A stretch of 64,000 bases of DNA, from NCBI GenBank assembly GCA_028386065.3, contig JAKUCV010006799.1, positions 1 through 64,000 on the forward strand. Direction: 5' to 3'. Under the pieces are notes generated by a model. It saw only the letters and a program-made list of their open reading frames with translations, was not told where the DNA came from and did no database searches. This stretch comes from Turnera subulata. Its lineage: Eukaryota > Streptophyta > Magnoliopsida > Malpighiales > Passifloraceae. The translations under genes and the position numbers were made by a program. Below are positions 1-11,470 of the stretch, in pieces (the first letter of the stretch is position 1; the number at the start of each line of letters is the position of its first letter).

Positions 1-193
1 AGACCAGCTTGTTGCCTAATAGGAATTGTAAAGTTGACTTCAGGATAACTAAGGAAAGAAGGATAATGATGATTGCTAAGAATCAATGATAACGTTGTGA
101 TTTGCTGAATCAGTGTCCTTGAATTGTGGATGAATTTGATGACCTGAATCAGGGTGGACGCCTAGCATAATTCTTGCCTATGAATGTGTCCAT

Positions 194-234
<41 letters not shown>

Positions 235-956
235 GCTTGGATTGCTAATGGTTTGATTAGCATATACATGTGATCGTTGCTTATTCCGTAGGAGAAACCT
301 GAATGTGAAACGTTAATGTAAATATAGGATCGGACAGCAACACTTTCAAGTTATGAGTGACACCTTAAACAAACTACCAATGACTTGAAGTGTAAAAGAA
401 GATCATCATGAACTATATTCTTTGTTAAGGTGTTGATGTTAGTTTCTAGTCAATATCAAGAACCCATCTACATTAAAAAGAACGTACCTGGGATCTAGTT
501 CTGATTTGTGATAAGGAGGTTTAAATTGATATACATCCTTGTACGTGTAGAAGCAGCAATCCGTTATTTGGAGACGGCTTGCACCGTTTAATTAAGCTCA
601 ATTCTGTATGATGTATATAGCTTCATTATTGTTGATTAAATTGTGAACATATTTCAGGGATTAAGTTATAATTCCCAGCCCCATTGTAAGGGATTGAACG
701 AAAAGTGTCTCTGTCACATGTTGACATTCACAGGAAAAAGACTGGACATCTCCAATATCATCTTTTGTGCACACTATATAACTTGGTTTTGTGGGTTGAA
801 GTGGATTGATGCATATGCTGATATAGAAGACATCTAACCTACATTTTCAAAAATGGGAAAGAATTGCAATCCAAGAATCTAGCAAGGTTAAATCTATTTC
901 GACCTTCAACTGCTTCTTCAAAATTAGAACTAGACCATGCAGGCTTTTTTTTTTTT
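1..956. other. AT-rich noncoding DNA, no gene seen
   Basis: I see no convincing coding sequence here. The only open frames are short (about 64 residues) with no recognisable domain, and codon use looks random. The stretch carries a TA dinucleotide run and ends at a T-tract bordering a MITE. It may be an intron, a decayed repeat or ordinary intergenic DNA. Confidence 0.5.
198..231. repeat. (TA)n microsatellite
   Basis: A pure alternating TA run of about 34 bases is directly visible. Such tracts are common in plant intergenic DNA and are often length-polymorphic. Confidence 0.95.
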
Positions 957-1575
957 GGAAAAATTACATTTAGCATACTTTAATTTTAGTAGAGTATCAA
1001 TTTGGCCATCTAATTATTTGCTTGAATATTTTAACAATTTAATTTGCTAACTCATCGCAATTAAAGCATTCTTCCATAAAAAAGAAAGACATGCTGTTAT
1101 ATCTTAGTTAGTGTTAGAGTATGAGTTATCTTTTAGATTCTAAAAAAATTATATTTTTTAAATATTGGTTTAAATCTTTTTTTAATATGTATTTTGATTT
1201 TTGGATGGTAAAAATTTTTAAGTCTTGGAGGAAAAGATGAAGAATGATTGTCGGTAGTTAGAGGGAGAAAGATTGTTGAAAAAGAAATAAATAGGATTTA
1301 TGAGCTGATTATCATCTAATTTTAGAAGTTTTTAAAGGAAAAAATGAAAAAGATGGATTTAAACCTATATTTACAAAACATAGTTATTTTAGGATTCTAA
1401 TAGGTAATTTACTTGCCAAACTAATTGAGATATAATGGTTTGATTTTTTTTTAAAGACAATTTACTTTAATTGTGATGAGATAATAAATTAAATTGCTAA
1501 AATGTTCAAACAAATAATTAGATGGCCGGATCGATACTCCACCAAAGTTAAACTGTGTCAATTGAAATTTTACCC
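957..1575. mobile_element. MULE-type MITE with long terminal inverted repeats
   Basis: The first ~115 bases (957-1075) are an imperfect inverted copy of the last ~115 bases (1460-1575). Both arms share, in opposite orientation, a block around GGCCATCTAATTATTTG and another around CAATTTAATTT. The element is ~620 bp and has no coding sequence. It is flanked by T-tracts on both sides (945-956 and 1576-1583), which could be an 8-9 bp target duplication made of T. Long inverted repeats with an 8-9 bp duplication suit a Mutator-like MITE. A fold-back element is the alternative. The exact ends are uncertain because the flanks are homopolymers. Confidence 0.7.
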
Positions 1576-2498
1576 TTTTTTTTCATATATATTAGAAGAG
1601 TATCCTAGCCATCCATCAGACTTTGGTTTTGCAATTTTCTTTTTTGCATTTTTTATTTTTGAAATGCTGTTGCTTGCCCTAAATTTTCAAATTTAAGAAA
1701 TGTTATATCAAAGTGGGTGGTGAAAAGGAGAAGGAATGGCACATATTTGGAGGTATTAAACTATGTGATGGATTTGCTTAGATTGTAAGTAAGTGGCACC
1801 ATCGATTCTTGTTTGACCCGTATTTTGAGGCAAATAAGTCGCACCCTTGTTCTTCAAACTGCCAGCCTAACTTGCTCAGCTCCATTGCGCTAAAACCCAT
1901 AATTCTCCATTCGCACATGCACTTCTATTTCTACCACTGGTCCACTGCTATTTAGAGTACTTGATCGCCCCTCGAAACCCAAACAAAGCCCCTCTTTAAT
2001 TATAAAACAATTAATCCCCCATCTATATCTTGTCTTCAAAAACCCTCGTCTTTATTGGATCCTAGCTTGGCATTTTACCACGTTTTGTTAGCTTTGCACA
2101 TACCGTACAAACATTCGCTTCAAGTCTCCATAGGACAAAGTCAGTGCAGGCCAACCCAAATCACTAATATATTAAAACCATCCTACTAAGAGGTTTAAGC
2201 AGAACCGTGACGGGAAAAGAATGGATATATAACAGAAAACAGACTAGGAGATTAAGCGTAACCCACAATGGTAAACCAGGTAATTGAAAGCAAATTCACA
2301 TTATGCAAAAAAAAATTACATGATATATTTAGTATGTAATAATTGATGAGTTGTCCGTTGAAATTTTAAGCTGTTTAAATCTAAGACAAGTTTTACAGTA
2401 TATGTTTTTAATTATCTACTTTATTTGCATATCCAAACTTAGCAAATTATCTACAATTCCCAACCCAAAATACCCTCAATCCCACCTTGTGGGATCTC
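1576..2498. other. Noncoding DNA between MITE and solo LTR
   Basis: I see no gene, RNA gene or recognisable repeat in this stretch. The one 64-residue frame overlapping its start runs out of the MITE arm and is not credible. Confidence 0.5.
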
Positions 2499-4063
2499 TG
2501 TAAGTTTCCGGGCATGCAAACTTGATAAACAAAATGCAGCGGAAAGAGCCGGAACTCATGGAGGATCCATGTGAAACAGAGTAAACCGAATAACAAAAAT
2601 TTCGTACCTGGTTTGGTCGAGATCTTTCACTCAACTGATGATACGAATCAGCAAGAACCGGACAGAAATCCGACTCCTCTACGGTATCCACACAAACCGT
2701 TGATGACTGCTAGCAACCGTCTCACGATCACTAACTCGAGCACTCTCGAACCGCAGTGCTAGCTGCAGAATTTCCGAGAGCAAGAGAGCCTAGAGTGTTT
2801 TTCTCACAACTCTTGTGAATGTGTTTGTGTGTTGAGCTCTCCAAATCTGCTCATCCTTCACACTCTTACATATATCACATATATGTTTACATGTTAGTTA
2901 ATATAGAAAATGGCCAACCAATCATACATACATCTTATCATGCATAATTGTGTTTTCCATTATCTATACTTTAGTCACAATCATCTACATGATCATGTCT
3001 CCACTAACTCAATTATAAATATCAACATATATATAAAACAACACATCATTTCATGCCTTTGGAACAATAATTCAGGTTCAATAATTTTGGTAACTATTGA
3101 ACCGAACCAACCCAAACGACCCGGTCCAACCATGGTCCAACCATGGTCTAATCACTAGCTCAATAACCTGGTCGAACCATGGTCCAACCATGGTCTAACC
3201 ACTGGCTCGAATCAACAGTTCTAAGTGTGTGACCCTGTAGGCACTTGTAACGTTTGGCAATAATTGTAAACTCATTTACAATTATAAACAATAAGCGGCG
3301 TCTAGCAACACATTATTGCTACCCAAACGACAAGATCAGTACTGATTCTTTATGCCTCGGAAATATGTCATTATCCTTTCGTCACATTATCAAGATTAAA
3401 CATGAGACATGGAATAAGTCAATCTCGTATATGTTTAATCTAAGTTTCTTGACCCCCGAGTTAACTGTGTAAAGCGGATACTAATGATATCACCATATGA
3501 CATAATCCGAGCATGGCCATGCATTTACAGTTCAACTCTATCAAGAGGCCCAACTGATAATATACCCGTTATATGGGTTGGACGAATTCCATCTTGATAA
3601 TACAAAACCCACTACACGTTATATCATATACCCAATGATTACACTAAGGTCTACTCAGTTACGAATAGCCAAGAGTAATATCAAAGTATATGACTCACAT
3701 GTTGGGAACCTTGATGATCTCAGGGCTAAGGATAATACATATAAGAACCACTAATGACAATCATATAACGTTCCATGTAGTGTTCTTATGTCGGGTCAGT
3801 CCAGACCACAAGTTCTCTAACTTGTACCCGTATGTAGAATTCATATCTCATATAATTCTCAACATACGCTAGTCTTAATTTATTATTACAACCCATCCAT
3901 AATAATAATCGACTAGGGACATTTTAGGAATATAAAATGTTCTAGGGTTATAAATATGTGCAAGCGTTTATCACATAAACGTATTTATTGGAATAACCTT
4001 AATGTATATACATGACTATATACAATCATCCAATGATTGGCTTTTGAGCAAATTACACTAACA
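2499..4063 (-). mobile_element. Solo LTR of copia family A (reverse)
   Basis: This 1565-bp segment is the reverse complement of the LTRs of elements 1-3. It begins TGTAAGTTTCCGG and ends ACACTAACA, so on the minus strand it runs TGTTAG...CTTACA. The flanks ATCTC (2494-2498) and ATCTG (4064-4068) match at 4 of 5 bases, as an old target duplication would. No primer binding site or polypurine tract adjoins it, so it is best read as a solo LTR left by recombination between the two LTRs of a former element. Confidence 0.88.
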
Positions 4064-4217
4064 ATCTGAACCCTCGGAATCCATTCAAGAGGTAAATGCC
4101 ACTGTACTACTAGTAGTGTTGGCACCATCTATGTTTTTAATATATGAGTTGTATAATTATCGTCCACTGAAATTTTTTGTTGCTCAAATGTATAATGAAA
4201 ATTTTTATAATCTTGAG

Positions 4218-4432
4218 TGTTAAGGGATAATGATGCATATCACTAACTATGTTTACTTGTGATTATTTTTATCATCCACGATGTAAACTCTATCAGTATC
4301 TAGTGTAGTCAGAGTCTATCTCTTATCACTTAGGAGTTCATGTTTCAGTGTATGACTAATACAACTAGTATAATACAAGCATTTTGGTACCGTAGTATGA
4401 GTGCTTAGTATTAGTCACTTACCTGTTTTTAT
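4218..4432 (+). repeat. 5' LTR of nested copia element 4
   Basis: The segment starts TGTTAAGGGATAATGATG and matches the 3' LTR copy at 47405 onward for about 140 bases. Shared blocks include the stretch around GTTTACTTGTGATTAT and the one around TCAGAGTCTATCTC. It is followed at once by a primer-binding-like site and then a gag start. LTRs of roughly 150-250 bp are typical of the Ale/Retrofit-like copia group. The right edge is inferred from the position of the primer binding site. Confidence 0.75.
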
Positions 4433-4433
4433 A

Positions 4434-4446
4434 TGGTAGCGGAGCC
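4434..4446 (+). promoter_or_regulatory. Primer binding site of element 4
   Basis: TGGTAGCGGAGCC resembles the plant initiator-tRNA-Met primer binding site (TGGTATCAGAGC in most copia elements) and lies 12 bases before the gag ATG. The same variant, TGGTAGCGGAGC or TGGTAGCTGAGC, occurs after the 5' LTRs of elements 1 and 2. Confidence 0.75.
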
Positions 4447-4457
4447 TAAAAGCTTCA

Positions 4458-4666
4458 ATGGCAACCGATCCCAAAAACACTCATCTCACCTCCCAGAATT
4501 CCTCTTCCTCCTCATAGCCGAAAGGAGCTGATCTCAAAAGTGTTATCTTTGATGCTGCAACTAGTGCTCTGGCACAATCTCATCAGCATATCTCCATCAA
4601 GCTCACAGAAACTAAATATGTTTTCTAGAGGGTTTCTTGTTGAGCAGGGTGTTATGGGGTACATAG
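4458..4666 (+). pseudogene. gag: Copia element 4 gag, N-terminal fragment
   Basis: From the ATG the frame reads MATDPKNTHLTSQ and then residues typical of the copia gag N-terminus, including the block HISIKLTETKY. In-frame TAG codons stand at 4515-4517 and 4626-4628. The frame is cut at 4666, where element 5 has inserted, and continues at 41184 after the duplicated CATAG. Across the junction the reading frame resumes with a plausible gag sequence (VMGYIDGSFP). This is strong evidence that both halves belong to one element. The gene is dead. Confidence 0.85.
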
Positions 4667-5530
4667 TGCGAATACCTAACCCAAAATCACTTGGGCCTAT
4701 TCACCTAATCCTTTCACCTTCTTCCTCGGGTCAATCCCATGACATTGGAGTCGCCACACAAATTTTATTAAGGACAAAACTTGGGAAAAAATCTTCATGT
4801 GACTCATTTAGGCTACATGGTCATGGCGAACCAAAGTCATGGATCGAGGGTTCGTCACAGATGGGAAGGTGTTAGGCACCGATCCGTGTTGGGTCGAGAC
4901 TATGTGCAATTGCAAAATGCAAGTGTGCCTTGTGCAAGTGTGCAAGTGATAGAATGGGGGAGAAGAAGAAGAATTGGCTTGCATCCCGTTGTAAAACCGA
5001 TTCTACCTACGTACCCGAGTGACCGAGGTCAAAGCCACGTAGTTCAAAACATGGAACAAATCGGCCACTTACATCATCAAAAGCATCAGCATATAATCAA
5101 ACAAAGATCAACTAAAAGAAGGTTTAGTGTTGCCACTTGTAGCCCTTCTCTAGCTCCTTGTAATGGGTTGAGTTCTACATCCACCTTCTTTCTACTTCTA
5201 AGCTCAATGGTTGATCCTCTTCTTGACTCTTCCTTGCTGGACTACTGTTGATGCCTCCCACGAAATTTCTCCAGAGTTTCTGCCTAAGAATGTATCTGTA
5301 GACTTGGAGAGGTAGAGTTTCTCCAAGCACTCGAGGCTTATGGGTATGTGTGTGAGAAAAATCGTGTCTCTCCTGAAATGTGTATGAGGGGTCCTATTTA
5401 TAGTGTTCTGGGAAGCCTAGGGGCATGGACCTGCTTAATGGTGAAGATTATGACCGAAAATCTGGTCCAAAATCGCGTAGGATCAAATTAGAAACAAAAT
5501 CGGAGAAAATCAGCGGTTCTGGGCACCTAT

Positions 5531-5612
5531 GACCGCCGCTGCCGGCGGTCATGCTCTGGACGACCACCAGTGCCAGCAGTCATGTGAGGACGACCGCCAG
5601 CACCTGGCGGTC
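5531..5612. repeat. GACCGCC/GGCGGTC hairpin cluster in LTR
   Basis: Two perfect inverted pairs are visible: GACCGCC (5531-5537) with GGCGGTC (5544-5550), and GACCGCC (5592-5598) with GGCGGTC (5606-5612). Similar clusters occur in the right LTR (40466-40546), in the related solo LTR (43758-43808) and just upstream of the plant mobile domain gene (28262-28330). In the LTRs they lie upstream of the TATA box in transcript orientation. Confidence 0.85.
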
Positions 5613-6498
5613 GTCGCGAGAGGACCACCGGTCACCCCCCGTGTCACTCGTTCTTTCCATTTTTGACCCCCAATTCCCCCTAATTTAGCTCTAACTTGAT
5701 CCTACCGCAAAATTGACCCAGAATCACTCAATTACTTGATCACCACTCCCCCTAAATCATTCCTAGATTGATTGATTACACATTGATACCCATTTTAAGC
5801 AAAATCATACCAAAAACACAAAGTCTACTTAAATGATGATTTAACTCTGATTTTGCACGAAATCAAAGCTAAAATTAATCTGCAAGAATTGTGTTAATGG
5901 GCTAATCAAACTCTGGAGAATTAACTTGGGCCCTTAAACCCATTTTTAACCCAAGAATAAATCATCTCAATATACTTGGATTAAGGAATAGACTAAGGGC
6001 CCCAATTATATATTCCAGCCTAAATAAACCTTTTTATATATTTTATTCTAAGATTAAATCATCTCATTAACCCTAGAGTTCAAATACATGAAGGTCTAAA
6101 CCACCAAAATACATAATTTCTACTAAGTTAAAGTCATGACATGTCTTAATCCTAAGATTAAATCATCTCATGTAACGCCCCTATTTTTTGTTAATTGGTT
6201 TTTACGAAATTTTCAAAATTTTCGGTATTTAATTTCCATTTTTACCCTTGAAAAATTTCCGACAGTTTTTTGTCAAGAAATTGTTATTATTATTATTTTA
6301 TTCTCCTTGAAAGTATTATTTTACTTTTAGAGTTAACCGTTCTTGGAATCTTTGGGAACCATTGGTGTTCCGGGGTGAAACACGAAGTTGTTTTAGTTTT
6401 GAGTCAAAACTCCGTAGTATTGGATTTAAAGGAAAATAAAAAAAATAAAAACCTAATCTTATGCGCACGTTGACCAGGGAAGAGTTGACCGCGCCTTA

Positions 6499-6524
6499 AG
6501 ACCAAAACGACGTCGTTTTGGTCT
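6499..6524. promoter_or_regulatory. 26-bp perfect palindrome with ACGT core
   Basis: The segment is a perfect palindrome centred on AAAACGACGTCGTTTT. GACGTC is a bZIP-type ACGT core. It sits at the start of the CpG-rich part of the element 6 LTR, a plausible place for a promoter element. Factor binding is inference. Confidence 0.8.
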
Positions 6525-7724
6525 AGGCCGGCCAACCCTAACCCCCTTCCTCTTTTCTTTTCTTTTTCGTTTCCCTTTCTCTTTCTTTTTTTTTCTTCTT
6601 CTCTTCGGCCGCTCTCCCGTTCTCCCTCTCTCCCATGTTTTGCTCCCGGATCCTCTCTCTCGCCGCCGTCTTCACCATCTCGTCTTCCTCTCCCTGCATA
6701 GGAGGAGAGTCGGTTGTGTTTGAGGACCGGTGGGCTCGCCTCGGCTGCGCATGTTCTTGAGTTCGAGTCGTCGTCGCCGTCATCTTCTTCCTCCACAGCC
6801 ACCACTTTCTTCACCGTTTACCTCCTCCCGCCTCGCTCGCGTCGCACTTCTGCCGCCGCCGGTGCATCGAGGTGGAGAAAAGGCACACCCGGGGAGGACA
6901 AACAGCGAAGGACCCACAGGGCAAACTCAAACCCGTCGCCGTTGCTGCCTTTGTAAGTGCCCTCGTCTCTTTTCCCCTTCCTTCCTTTTGTTCGAGTTGT
7001 TGGTTTGACTCGGCTCGGGTGTGTGTTGTGTTTTCCGGTGATGGTGTTGGTTGAATTGGATGATGGTGGTTGCGGGTCGGTGCTGTAGCGGCAGTGTGCA
7101 GAGGATGGCTGTTGGTGGATCTGGACTTCCGGTAGTGAGAACTTGGCCGGGTTCTGTGCGGGATTGCTTTGGGAAGTGTCTCGTAATGCTCGGTTGGTGT
7201 TCTTTGTTCAGAATCCGAGACAGATCTGAGATGTGTCCAGATTTGGATCGTGTGGTTCTAAGTTTCTGGTAAGGATTCGACCTCAGTTCGTTCCTTTAAT
7301 CGTTTAATGCTCTGTGTTTGCTGGGTGTGGTGTTGAATGTTGTTTCATGGTCTCCGGGTACTGGGCAGATTGCGAGCGAGTCGTTTCCGGGCTGTTGGGG
7401 GCTTTTCCTGCAAGGGCTGACCGGAATCCGGCGAGGCTCGGGAATTTTTCGGCGAGGCTCGGGTTGCTGTTCCGGCAAGACATAAATTTCTTTTCCGGCA
7501 TTACATGGTAATTCTCGGTGTTGGCCGTTATTTGATTTTGTCCATGACATGTAGTGTAATTGCATTTAATCGTTGTATTAAAATGAAAAGGATACAGTGG
7601 ATACTGGATACCGAGCTTGGAGAGTTGAGTGGCGTGGCCGATATATGTCCGACGCACATAGTATCTTTAGGCCGGAAAATGTTTGGGCTCGAGAGCTCGG
7701 TTGATGTGTTTATGAGGATAGGCC

Positions 7725-7925
7725 GGTCTTAGGCCCAATTAATGTCATATTAATTTTATATGGGCTTTTAGGCCCAATGACTAATGAGGTCGGCTTTAGG
7801 CCCAATGGCTTGTATTTGAGATGGGCTTTAGGCCCGAAGACTATTATGGATATGGAATGGGCTTAGGCCCAATAAATGGTAATTAAATTATGATGGGCTG
7901 TAGACCAATCAATTATAATATAGAT
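7725..7925. repeat. Degenerate GGGCTTTAGGCCCAAT repeats
   Basis: At least five copies of a motif near GGGCTTTAGGCCCAAT recur at 30-50 bp spacing, each with a small inverted core (GGGCYTNNNGGCCC). They lie inside the element 6 LTR. GGCCCA motifs resemble plant site II/TCP-type elements, but a regulatory role is only a possibility. Confidence 0.7.
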
Positions 7926-8518
7926 TTAAGTTAAACATGAAATTATGGAGCTTGAGGATTATATTTGGGCTTAGACCCCGACTTATTAGTGGATTCACGG
8001 TTAATGAACACAAACGGACTAGAAGGCTCAAGATTTCATCTTTAGCATGCATTTAGTATTTGTCATGAATAAGGGCCTTATATGACTTGTGTGTTTGTAG
8101 GATGGTATGAACATAGGAATGTTAAGGCGGAATGAGGCTTCGGCTTCCGAGATAGTTAATATGGCCCAGGTGAGGACTTATAACCTTTGTATGCATTACT
8201 GCCTACAATGCTCGATTAATAAACTTGGTACAAGAAGTGCTAATACTTGGTTGGTATTGAGTGCTACATGCTTGTATGCCTGCTGTATTGATGTTCTTGT
8301 TTGCATTTATATCTTAATGATGCTATCTTGATGCGGTTTGTCTGATTATGTGAATCATGTGCTTGTGTGATATGATATGCCAGTTGAGCATGGGATGTTT
8401 TGATATGATTAAATATTATGATATATGATTCTGAGGTTCGTGTGGTGACTTGAGGGCTGGAGGCCCGGACTTGGAAAATAAAATGTTAAATCCACACAAC
8501 CCTGTTTGATCATAACGT

Positions 8519-10003
8519 TGTTAGTGTAATATGCCCAAAAGCCAATCATTGGATGATTGTACATAGTCATGTAAATACATTAAGGTTATTCCAATAAATA
8601 TGTTTATGAGAAAAAACGCTTGCACATATTTATAACCCTAGAATACTTTATATTCTTAAATGTCCCTAGTCGATTATTATTATGGATGGGTTGTAATAAT
8701 AAATTAAGACCAGCGTAAGTTGAGAATTATATGAGATATGAATTCTACATACGGGTACAAGTTAGAGAACTTGTGGACTGGACTGACCCAACATAAGAAC
8801 ACTACATGGAACGTTATATGATTGTCATTAGTGGTTCTTACATGTATTGTCGTTAGACCTGAGATCATCAAGGTTCCCAACATGTGAGTCATATACTTTG
8901 ATATTACTCTTGGCTATTCGTAACTGAGTAGACCTTAGTGTAATCATTGGGTATATGATATAATGTGTAGTGGGTTTTGTATGATCAAGATGGAATTCGC
9001 CCAACCCATATAACGGGTATATTATCAATTGGGCCTCTTGATAGAGTTGAACTGTAAATGCATGGCCATGCTCGGATTATGTGATATGGTGATATCAATA
9101 GTTTTCGCTTTACACAGTTAACTCGGGGATCAAGAAACTTAGATTAAACATATACGAGATTGACGTATTCCATGTCTCGTGTCTGATCTTGATAATGTGA
9201 CTAAAGGACGATGACATGTTCCGAGGCATAATGAATCAGTACTGATCTTATCGTTTGGGTAGCAACGATGTGTTGCTAGACACCGCTCATTGTTTATAAC
9301 TGTAAAATGAGATTTTACAATTATTGCCAAATCTTACAAGTGCCTACAGGGTCACACACTTAGAACTATTGATTCGAGCAGGTGGTTGGACCATGGTTGG
9401 ACCGTGGTTGGACCAGGGTCGTTTTGGTTCACTAATTGTCTGCATTATTGAACCAGAATTAGTGATGTGATGTGTTGATATATGATAATGTATTAATGGT
9501 AGACAAGATAATGGGAATCATAATGATGATAGTTGGTGGACCATTATGTTGGCCATTGTCTCTATTACTTTATGCATTAGTGGAGGTGGGTAATCAGATT
9601 ATCTTGCTCTTGCAATTCTGAGTTTTAGAGACTTGAGATAGTTTTTCAGACTTGCAGGAACACACACACACACTCTCCTTTCTTTGAGAAAGAAAGAAAA
9701 CACCACAAACACAAGTTCTAGCTCCCGGAAATCTGCAGCTAGCACTGTTGTTCGGGAGTGCTCGGGTTGGTAATCGTGAGACGATTTTCGGCTAGTTATC
9801 GACGGTTCGTGTGGAAATCGTAGAGGAGCGGGATTTCTGTCCGGTTCTTGCTGATTCAGCTCAACAGTTGAGTGAAAAAGCTCGACCTATCCAGGTACGA
9901 TTTTTGTTTATTCGGTTTACTCAGTTTCACATGGATCCTCCATGAGTACCGGGTCTTTCCGTTGCATGTTTGATTGTCAAGTTTGCATGCCCGGTTACTT
10001 ACA
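8519..10003 (+). repeat. 5' LTR of element 1
   Basis: It begins TGTTAGTGTAATATGCCC and ends CCGGTTACTTACA, followed by the primer binding site. An internal minisatellite of GGTTGGACC-like units lies at about 9385-9418. A short inverted repeat, CATGGATCCTCCATG, lies near the 3' end. Confidence 0.93.
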
Positions 10004-10004
10004 G

Positions 10005-10017
10005 TGGTAGCTGAGCC
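10005..10017 (+). promoter_or_regulatory. Primer binding site of element 1
   Basis: TGGTAGCTGAGCC lies one base after the 5' LTR. It resembles the initiator-tRNA-Met complementary site of plant copia elements, with differences from the common TGGTATCAGAGC. Confidence 0.8.
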
Positions 10018-10316
10018 TCTTGTGAAACGCTAAACCGAATTAGATGTTCAACTTGTTATATGTGATATAGCGTAAACATGATAGTATATGTGATATGCTA
10101 AATTCTTTTGCATATGTGATATGTTGAATTTCAATTTTCTATACATGATACATGTTTAGGTTGGTGTTTGTCAAAAGTTTTTTGACAATGAATGCTTGAT
10201 TGGTATATGATATCAATCAAGGTGTTCTTGGTAGTAAGTCAAATGAGTTCGACAAGGAAAAATCGATTGTCCGTTTGCGTATAGAACGATTGTCGTTTTA
10301 GTATAGCAGGGCCTAA

Positions 10317-10898
10317 ACATCGATGTTGGTTAGACGAACATCGATGTTCACATGAGTTTTGCCTTGGCCGGATCTTCCAAACATCGATGTTGTGTGACAA
10401 ACATCGATGTTCTAGTGAAGATTGGCTTTGGCAAAATCTACAAAACATCAATGTTCAAGAGTTAAACATCGATGTTCTCATGACGAGTGGCCTTGGCAGA
10501 ACTCTCAAAACATCGATGTTCAAAAGTTAACATCGATGTTCTAGAGCATTTCCAAATTAGTTTGAGATTCCAAAATTCTCAAACATCGATGTTTAAAAAG
10601 TACTGCCAGAAATCTTGAACTTTCAGAACTTTAAAAACATCGATGTTCAAGAGTTAAACTTCGATGTTCTGATCTCTGCCAAATAGTTTGGAGTTCCAGA
10701 ATTCCCAAACATCGATGTTTAAGAGTTAAACATCGATGTTCAAAAGTCAGACATCGATATTTAAGAGTTAAACATCGATGTTCAAGAGTCAGACATCGAT
10801 GTTCAAGAGTTAAACATCGATGTTCTTGAACACTGCCAAGTAGTTGGGAGAATCAAATTCTCAAAAACATCGATGTTCAACGTTAGACATCGATGTTC
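10317..10898. repeat. Palindrome-pair array A (AACATCGATGTT) in leader
   Basis: About 19 copies of a palindrome close to AACATCGATGTT occur between primer binding site and gag. They come in pairs. The ATCGAT cores begin at 10319/10340, 10383/10403, 10447/10468 and 10512/10532: spacing within pairs is 20-21 bp and the first pairs repeat every 64-65 bp. The interspersed sequence often holds a CTTTGGCA-like or CCTTGGC core. Because the two members of a pair are complementary, each could form a ~12-bp stem with an 8-9 nt loop in RNA or DNA. Function is unknown. Confidence 0.95.
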
Positions 10899-11470
10899 TT
10901 ATGTATTTTTGGTTTCCGAATTTACAAAAAAAAAACATCAATATATGATTTGTTGATTATATGCATATGATGTATGAACATAATATGTTGATGTAAATAT
11001 TAAGTTCTTCTTGTGTTGCCTTCCATGATAAGCACTCATCATTGCTTAGATCAACACTTGGTAGGTTTTGCCAAAGTAAGGTGCCAATGTTTATTCTAGC
11101 AAGGTGCGATGGGATAATTGTAATATCCAAACTGCTTATTATGGGTTGAACTTAACTAGGTCATCTCAATAGGATTGAGGACTTAGAGACAAAGAGTTGA
11201 GCTAAGTCTGTGAGATAGACAAGAACAAGTGCTGTTCACTTAACTATCCAAGAGTTACATGAGATGTAATTGACAAGAGTTGTCTACCTAAATAACCATG
11301 ATGTAAGCGATCGGCCAAAGCTGACTTATCTTGTAGTGAAATATGGATCTTGGCCTACTTATCATATTTTGATTCATAGTAGGAGCATCATTTAGTAAAA
11401 TTCCTTATTAAGTGATTTTATGTATACATGACTCTTATTTTTGTGAGTTGATCAATGTTGTAGAGTTATC
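10899..11470 (+). other. Rest of element 1 leader, noncoding
   Basis: This is the untranslated leader between the palindrome array and the gag ATG. It matches the leaders of elements 2 and 3 (for example the block GATAAGCACTCATCATTGCTT is partly shared). I see no ORF or RNA gene in it. Confidence 0.8.

Noticed and set aside
4781..5251. 156-residue plus-strand frame in the element 5 LTR
   Set aside because: It is antisense to the LTR promoter, changes between the two LTR copies and has no domain. It looks like chance openness.
6404..6814. 136-residue minus-strand frame rich in E, K and R
   Set aside because: It is the complement of a CT-rich tract in the element 6 LTR. Low complexity explains its length and no domain is visible.
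10317..10898. CRISPR-like array
   Set aside because: The repeats are regular and separated by spacers, but they are 12-bp palindromes in pairs with related, repeated spacers inside a plant retroelement leader. There are no cas genes and no unique spacers.
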